Shown piece by piece: positions 20,686 through 24,764 of a stretch of 24,764 nt of DNA (positions are counted from its first letter, which is position 1; each line of letters starts with the position of its first letter). The translations under genes and the position numbers were made by a program. The stretch is from the IMG/VR virus record IMGVR_UViG_3300027573_000108, positions 1 to 24,764 of that record; one strand, 5' to 3'. The notes beneath the pieces are model-generated. The model was not told the origin of the DNA, searched no databases, and saw only the letters and a list, made by a program, of their open reading frames with translations. Source of the DNA: a virus.

Positions 20686-20927
20686 TTGATGGCCGCTTTT
20701 TGGCCGCATAGAATGAAAAAGGGCGCAAAAGGTGGCCAAAATCCGGCCATTGAGCTTTTCGCCAGTTTCCCCGAACTGCTACAAAGTACGCTTTTTAGGA
20801 GGGTTATATGCTCCGGTCAAAGTTGCGTGATTCTATCCTGAGTAGTTTTGCACATCTCACCTAACTTCCCGCCATCATTAGCACATCCCCGTTTCACGTG
20901 GAACATTGATGGCCGCTTTTTGGCCGC
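20686..20927. repeat. 22-bp direct repeats and TGGCCGC motifs, candidate attP arms
   Basis: An identical 22-base stretch starting TTGATGGCCGCTTTT occurs at 20686-20707 and 20906-20927, 220 bases apart, with similar A/G-rich flanks. Each copy contains TGGCCGC twice (20690, 20701, 20910, 20921). Further TGGCC / GGCCA sites lie at 20733 and 20745. Clustered short repeats downstream of int are typical of attP arm sites. No gene is convincing in 20633-21065. Confidence 0.6.
20890..20905. promoter_or_regulatory. parS-like palindrome
   Basis: CGTTTCACGTGGAACA matches 14 of 16 positions of the B. subtilis parS sequence TGTTTCACGTGAAACA and also 14 of 16 of the TGTTCCACGTGGAACA form; each half matches one of the two. 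It ends directly against the second 22-base repeat. It could bind host chromosomal ParB or, less likely, the phage ParB-like protein. Confidence 0.6.
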
Positions 20928-20947
20928 TTGGAATAGAAAGGTACAGC

Positions 20948-20983
20948 AAAAACAAACTCCCACGCGTTTTACTTCGTGGGAGT
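20948..20983 (-). terminator. Terminator of the tail-fibre operon
   Basis: Nine-base perfect arms ACTCCCACG (20956-20964) and CGTGGGAGT (20975-20983) with a 10-base loop. On minus they are followed by TTGTTTTTGC. It lies 83 bases after the last minus-strand gene (ending at 21066) and faces the integrase operon, separating convergent transcripts. Confidence 0.8.
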
Positions 20984-21065
20984 GCATACGTCGCAATTAC
21001 CAGAAAATCTCGGTGGGCTGAGAGTGGCTTCAGTAATTGCTGACGATTCTATCTCAACTGTCAAC

Positions 21066-21314
21066 CTACTTGGGCTGTGGCTGGCCGCCCGGTGCTATCG
21101 GGTTCGCTGCGTGCGGGTTGTTTGGATCAGCCGGCAGCTGCGTTGGCTGGTTCTTGTAGCGTTCCACGAGCCCCTTTACCGCCTGTCTCAAGTTATCGAA
21201 ATCAGCCTTCGCATCCTGCGGCACCTTGACGCTGATCTTTTGAAAGCTCGCGTCAATCTTTTGAACTTCTACCTCGATCTCTTTTTGAAATCTGTCTCTA
21301 TCCTGATCTGCCAT
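21066..21314 (-). CDS. Small hypothetical protein with coiled-coil and Pro-rich tail
   Basis: An 82-residue protein with GGAG six bases before the ATG. The first 55 residues (MADQDRDRFQKEIEVEVQKI, then FDNLRQAVKGLVERYK) are charged and helical; the last 25 are Pro/Asn/Gln-rich (PADPNNPHAANPIAPGGQPQ). It is the last gene before the late terminator. Position after the fibre is sometimes held by fibre chaperones or lysis accessories, but nothing in the sequence supports either one specifically. Confidence 0.65.
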   Translation of the reverse strand: MADQDRDRFQKEIEVEVQKIDASFQKISVKVPQDAKADFDNLRQAVKGLVERYKNQPTQLPADPNNPHAANPIAPGGQPQPK

Positions 21315-21433
21315 GGTTTTCTCCCATAGTTAGTTGCGTTATGGAACTCTCGCCTGCGTACTCACGCCACAGTAGCGGAGGCGCAGATATGTCAGGGCAC
21401 GAGTTATGGTGCTGGTAGGTTAGGAACGTGCAA

Positions 21434-21778
21434 TTAGGATGCCGCGATTGCCTTGGGCTTATCCTTGCCTGCATCTTCAATCGATGAGCAGAACTCTTCG
21501 AAGGCACGATCAGCGAATGGCCAGATGAACTGATTGACGCGCCCCACAAGAAACTGATGATCAGCATCCTCGAGCGCAAGCATCCCGCCATCCTTCTGCT
21601 CATCAAGCGCATCCAGGACGCGCAGTGCTTTCCTGTTGGTGTCGCGGTCAAAGCCCTGGCGCTGCCCATTGGCGCCATCCATTGCTTCGCCTACGATGAG
21701 CTCAATCTGCTGGGCGTAGTTGAGGCGTACATTCTCGCCTTTGCGTGTTTTGACTTCCTTAAGTTCGATATATTTCAT
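21434..21778 (-). CDS. Hypothetical protein coupled to the tail fibre
   Basis: A 114-residue protein starting inside the fibre stop (ATGA). MKYIELKEVKTRKGENVRLN, then YAQQIELIVGEAMDGANGQR, KALRVLDALDEQKDGGMLAL, and a C-terminal helical part with NQFIWPFADRAFEEFCSSI. It looks like a compact alpha/beta phage protein; size and style recall tail-assembly or fibre-assembly factors, but I cannot place it in a family. The next 119 bases before the following gene contain no separate start-preceded gene, though a +1 frame stays open through them. Confidence 0.65.
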   Translation of the reverse strand: MKYIELKEVKTRKGENVRLNYAQQIELIVGEAMDGANGQRQGFDRDTNRKALRVLDALDEQKDGGMLALEDADHQFLVGRVNQFIWPFADRAFEEFCSSIEDAGKDKPKAIAAS

Positions 21779-24764
21779 GATGCGGCTACTGCCAGTTCTC
21801 CTTCACCGTGATAGAAAATATTGTAATAGCAGGTCAGCTGACTGACGCTGGTCATATTGGGCACTGCCGTGGCTAGCACCTTATAGGTGATTGCATTGGT
21901 GGCATAGGCATTAGGCGTGGAAGGTATATTCGTTCCTGTGCCTACTGCAGCGTCCAGATTCAGGGCATGTGATATGGCAGTCAGCCCCGTATCGTCACTG
22001 GCCCCGCCAGACCTGTGCGCTTGTACTTCAGTGAATTGCACCTGCATATCATTATTAGCGTTGTGGGCTATGGCAAAAGATATGACGCGCCGGTGCACAA
22101 AGGTATGCACCACCCCCGAAATCAGCCCCTTAGCCACCAGCACAATATGTATTTCACCCCCCATGGCTGACTGGTCACTGGCGCCATAGGTAATGGTGAA
22201 TAGGTCTGTGAGCGTGTTATTGGGCAGCGTTCGACAGGCGCCGACAATCATCCGGCCCGCTGGGATAATTGAATTAACCGGAGTGGTCCTCAGTCTGAGC
22301 ACAGTAGGGGCACTGGTGCTGGTAAAGGTGGCCTGTGCTGTAAAATCCATTGCCACGCCTTGCCGGATCACCACTCCACTATCGTAACCAAAACTCGAAA
22401 CAGTCAGCAGTGCGTCACCTGCAAAGATACCGCTCTTGCTGGCAAGCGTGCCGCGTGAACGTTCTGTGTATAGTGTCGGTCCACTGCCAGCTAATGCGGC
22501 CTTCATATACAGGAAGGCACCTACTGCGCTGCTTTGAAGTGTCAGCGCTCCACCACCAAATGTGGGATTGCCACTTGCATCCATAGCGGAATTTGCTGCT
22601 GCTGCAAATGCCCCAGTGGATGAATTTCTATATTGAATTTCTGATGCACTGCCGGCTGCTGATGCGCTGCCGCTTGCAGTCATAGTGGTACCGCTGATGG
22701 TCAGCCCAGTGCCAGGTATCAGCCAATCCACCACGCCTGCAGAGTCATCCCAGAACAGGATTCGGTCAGCGTTCGGATCAATCATCCCTGAGCCTGTGCC
22801 CCCGCGTGCCAGTGGCAGGGTACCTGACGTGATATGTGTGGCATCAATGCTGCCCCAGAATGGCGCTGATCCACCCTTCAGATACTGACTGGTGGTACCT
22901 GCTGCAGTTGGCACAAAGTACCCGAACGAATCCTTGTAATATACAGAGCCGGTCGAACCACTGGAGAAGTAAAAGCCTGCTGTCTGCACTTGAAAGATGA
23001 ATGTGGATGCTTCGAGCACAGTACCGCCCACAACATGAAGTCTAAGACTAGGCGTGGTGGTCCCGATACCCACCCAGCCGGCTGCTGTCACACCTGATGT
23101 AGCTACTGCACCAAAAGCCATGCTGCTGTTGTATTGGAGTTCTGAGCCGCTGCCTGCTGGTGTGCCGCCACCACCACCAGAGGCAGTCATCGTGGTACCT
23201 GTGATCGTGAGCCCTGAGCCTGCAGTCAGCCAGGTCACTGTGCCGGCTGACGCATCCCAGAAAGCTATTCGATCAGCTGCAGGTGGTGTGGACGTAGGCA
23301 CAAAGTAGCCGGCACTGTTGGTGTACCAGAGTGTGCCATTAGCCCCGCCATTGAAGATGTAGCCTGCAGTTTGCACCTGAAAGTAGTAGCTGCTCGAGCC
23401 AAACATTGTGATGGCTGCACTGCTCCCGGTATCGAGCATCGTGATGCGTGCAAAGTCATCTTCTGCCCCTGCTCCCAGATCGAGCCTGCCGCCGCCATAT
23501 ACCCCGTCATAGTAGCTTCTGATATAGCCTGACTGCCTCGAGGCACTGTCCCAGTAGCCATTGAACACAAACTTCCCAACAGTATCGTTATTAATCAGCG
23601 TTGTCTTTGCTGCCTGGCTGCCCCGGCTCCGATCAAACTGGATGTAGCCGCCGTCAGTAATGTTTCGAAAGCAGCGCATCACAAACCTTGTCGCGGCTGC
23701 TGTGGTGGCGCTGATGAAGAACTCCTGATCTATGTTGGGCACGCTTGCAGTCAGCCCGGCGGCTATCTGGAAGTAGCCACCGCCAAGCACCATATTGGGT
23801 GCTCCACCAGTGGCAGACACTTCAAAGCCAGTAATGCCGCCGAGTGCTGTAGCATTGTTGTACTGCACCTGCAGGTTTGTGCCGCCTGCCGTGGCTGCCC
23901 CACCACCGCTGGCTGTCAGCACAGTGCCGGTAATCGTCAATCCTGTGCCTGCCTCTAGCCAGGCCACAGTGCCTGCTGAGTTGTCCCAGAAGGCTATGCG
24001 ATCTGCTGATGCCGGTGATGCGGTGGGCACGAAATAGCCGAGGCTGTTCGTGTACCACATCGCACCATTAGAACTGCCTGAGAACTGGAAGCCGGCTGTC
24101 TGCACCTGCAAATAAGGCGTCGATGCCCCGCCGTATATCGTCACGCCGCCTGTGCCTGCATCTGTCTGAAGCAAATCGATTCTTGCATTTCCGAAATCAC
24201 CGACACCAACAGTCATCGTGCCGGCAGGCCCATAAGTCGTATTGAAGGTAGACTGAATATAGCCGAGCGCCTTATAAGCCGGACTGAACCAGCCATAGAA
24301 CATGATCCGGCCAGCGAGATCATCATGAAGTAAATATCCAGTGCTGCGTTCGTGTTTGAAATTTATCTGCGGTGGTTCCGTACTGTCTACAAGTTTATGA
24401 AGAGTCAGCAATCCACCAGTCCCTGCCCACGAAAAGCCCAGCTGATACGTCCCCATTGAGAAAGTCTTAGTCGCAGTGGGATCTAATATCTGATCGAGGC
24501 GTGGCGCCCCGCCAGCAGCCGCCCATCGAGGATACAGAGTGCCGCTCACATCAGTGACCGTGAGCACCTTACCCGCATCACCAGGGGTCACAAGATCGAG
24601 GTTTACAAAGAACCCTGCAGCATTCTTGTAATAGATTGAGCCAGTAGTGCCGTGGCTGAATATGAATCCGCCTGTCTGCACCTGAAAGTAGGGGGTGGTG
24701 GCTCCACCAAAGATGCTGACACCGCCAATGCCTCCATCTGTCTGGAGCATATCAATGCGTGCGT
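21775..24764 (-). CDS. Repetitive tail fibre (partial, N-terminus beyond right edge)
   Basis: At least 996 codons are in the window. The first Met at 24750 is internal: the in-frame residues before it (ARID) continue a repeat seen again downstream. Several long repeats are built from YFQVQTAGFxF, a GSxGxxWYTNSxGYFVPT segment, ADRIAFWDxSAGTVxWL, GxGLTITGTxxTASGGG and an LQYNxxxAxGG segment, the style of modular phage fibres with repeated beta structure. The last 170 residues (from about LFTITYGASDQSAMGGEIHI to YNIFYHGEGELAVAAS) are non-repetitive and probably form the receptor-binding head. No intramolecular-chaperone autocleavage motif is recognised. Confidence 0.85.
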   Translation of the reverse strand, partial: ARIDMLQTDGGIGGVSIFGGATTPYFQVQTGGFIFSHGTTGSIYYKNAAGFFVNLDLVTPGDAGKVLTVTDVSGTLYPRWAAAGGAPRLDQILDPTATKTFSMGTYQLGFSWAGTGGLLTLHKLVDSTEPPQINFKHERSTGYLLHDDLAGRIMFYGWFSPAYKALGYIQSTFNTTYGPAGTMTVGVGDFGNARIDLLQTDAGTGGVTIYGGASTPYLQVQTAGFQFSGSSNGAMWYTNSLGYFVPTASPASADRIAFWDNSAGTVAWLEAGTGLTITGTVLTASGGGAATAGGTNLQVQYNNATALGGITGFEVSATGGAPNMVLGGGYFQIAAGLTASVPNIDQEFFISATTAAATRFVMRCFRNITDGGYIQFDRSRGSQAAKTTLINNDTVGKFVFNGYWDSASRQSGYIRSYYDGVYGGGRLDLGAGAEDDFARITMLDTGSSAAITMFGSSSYYFQVQTAGYIFNGGANGTLWYTNSAGYFVPTSTPPAADRIAFWDASAGTVTWLTAGSGLTITGTTMTASGGGGGTPAGSGSELQYNSSMAFGAVATSGVTAAGWVGIGTTTPSLRLHVVGGTVLEASTFIFQVQTAGFYFSSGSTGSVYYKDSFGYFVPTAAGTTSQYLKGGSAPFWGSIDATHITSGTLPLARGGTGSGMIDPNADRILFWDDSAGVVDWLIPGTGLTISGTTMTASGSASAAGSASEIQYRNSSTGAFAAAANSAMDASGNPTFGGGALTLQSSAVGAFLYMKAALAGSGPTLYTERSRGTLASKSGIFAGDALLTVSSFGYDSGVVIRQGVAMDFTAQATFTSTSAPTVLRLRTTPVNSIIPAGRMIVGACRTLPNNTLTDLFTITYGASDQSAMGGEIHIVLVAKGLISGVVHTFVHRRVISFAIAHNANNDMQVQFTEVQAHRSGGASDDTGLTAISHALNLDAAVGTGTNIPSTPNAYATNAITYKVLATAVPNMTSVSQLTCYYNIFYHGEGELAVAAS

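Noticed and set aside
20629-20841. 70-codon plus frame starting MSLLPIR after a GGAGG
   Set aside because: The GGAGG is part of the preceding coding sequence, the frame runs through the integrase-operon terminator and the att-like repeats, and the product has no recognisable features. It may be a remnant of a lost gene start.
12521-20905. A complete ParABS partition system
   Set aside because: There is a ParB-like gene and a parS-like site, but no ParA ATPase in the window, and the site matches chromosomal ParB specificity. Only the separate elements are claimed.
21775-24764. Diversity-generating retroelement target in the repetitive fibre
   Set aside because: No reverse transcriptase or template repeat is visible in the window; the repeats are ordinary modular fibre repeats.

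Overview
The window reads as part of a temperate tailed bacteriophage (Caudoviricetes) with an HK97-type head. It carries terminase, portal, prohead protease, receptor-binding proteins, a recombination/replication block, a regulatory switch and a tyrosine integrase. Good sigma70-type promoters and AGGAG-like ribosome sites imply a bacterial host, but I cannot name it. Phage genes lie on both sides of the integrase region, so I see no phage/chromosome junction. The stretch downstream of int is probably an attP-type region of an unintegrated or circularised genome.

Layout, left to right. (1) 1-8576, minus strand: virion genes transcribed leftward: two small structural proteins, a LamG-containing adhesin, a pectate-lyase-like tailspike, a small repeat protein, terminase small and large subunits, portal, a head protein and a partial prohead protease running off the left edge. 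Unusually, the adhesin cluster lies upstream of the terminase. (2) 8589-12459, minus: a ribbon-helix-helix/winged-helix regulator with a tandem-palindrome operator, a PD-(D/E)XK nuclease, a tRNA-guanine-transglycosylase (DpdA)-like enzyme, several small proteins and a replisome organiser. The organiser gene contains iteron-like repeats and a G-rich tract, making it a candidate origin. (3) 12521-14918, minus: a ParB-like protein and a protein with RAMP-like features, separated and flanked by 112 pentanucleotide units (GGYNN on the coding strand) in eight blocks, then two tiny membrane proteins. This is the most unusual part of the window. (4) 15105-18048, minus: an early operon with Gp157-like and RecT/Rad52-like proteins, an excisionase-like protein and zinc-finger proteins, driven by a near-consensus promoter at 18084-18112. 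(5) 18142-20632: two divergently transcribed MGRPKK-type ribbon-helix-helix regulators with back-to-back promoters and (near-)leaderless starts. The rightward one leads an operon of membrane protein, integrase and small protein. (6) 20633-21065: integrase-operon terminator, long direct repeats, a parS-like palindrome and the late terminator. (7) 21066-24764, minus: two small proteins and the C-terminal 991+ residues of a repetitive tail fibre that continues past the right edge.

In outline, the 18.1-18.4 kb switch chooses between the leftward early operon (recombination, replication, possible DNA modification) and the rightward lysogeny operon (regulator, membrane protein, integrase). Similar operator-like motifs occur in all three promoters. 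Function calls rest on motif recognition by eye; no database search was possible.
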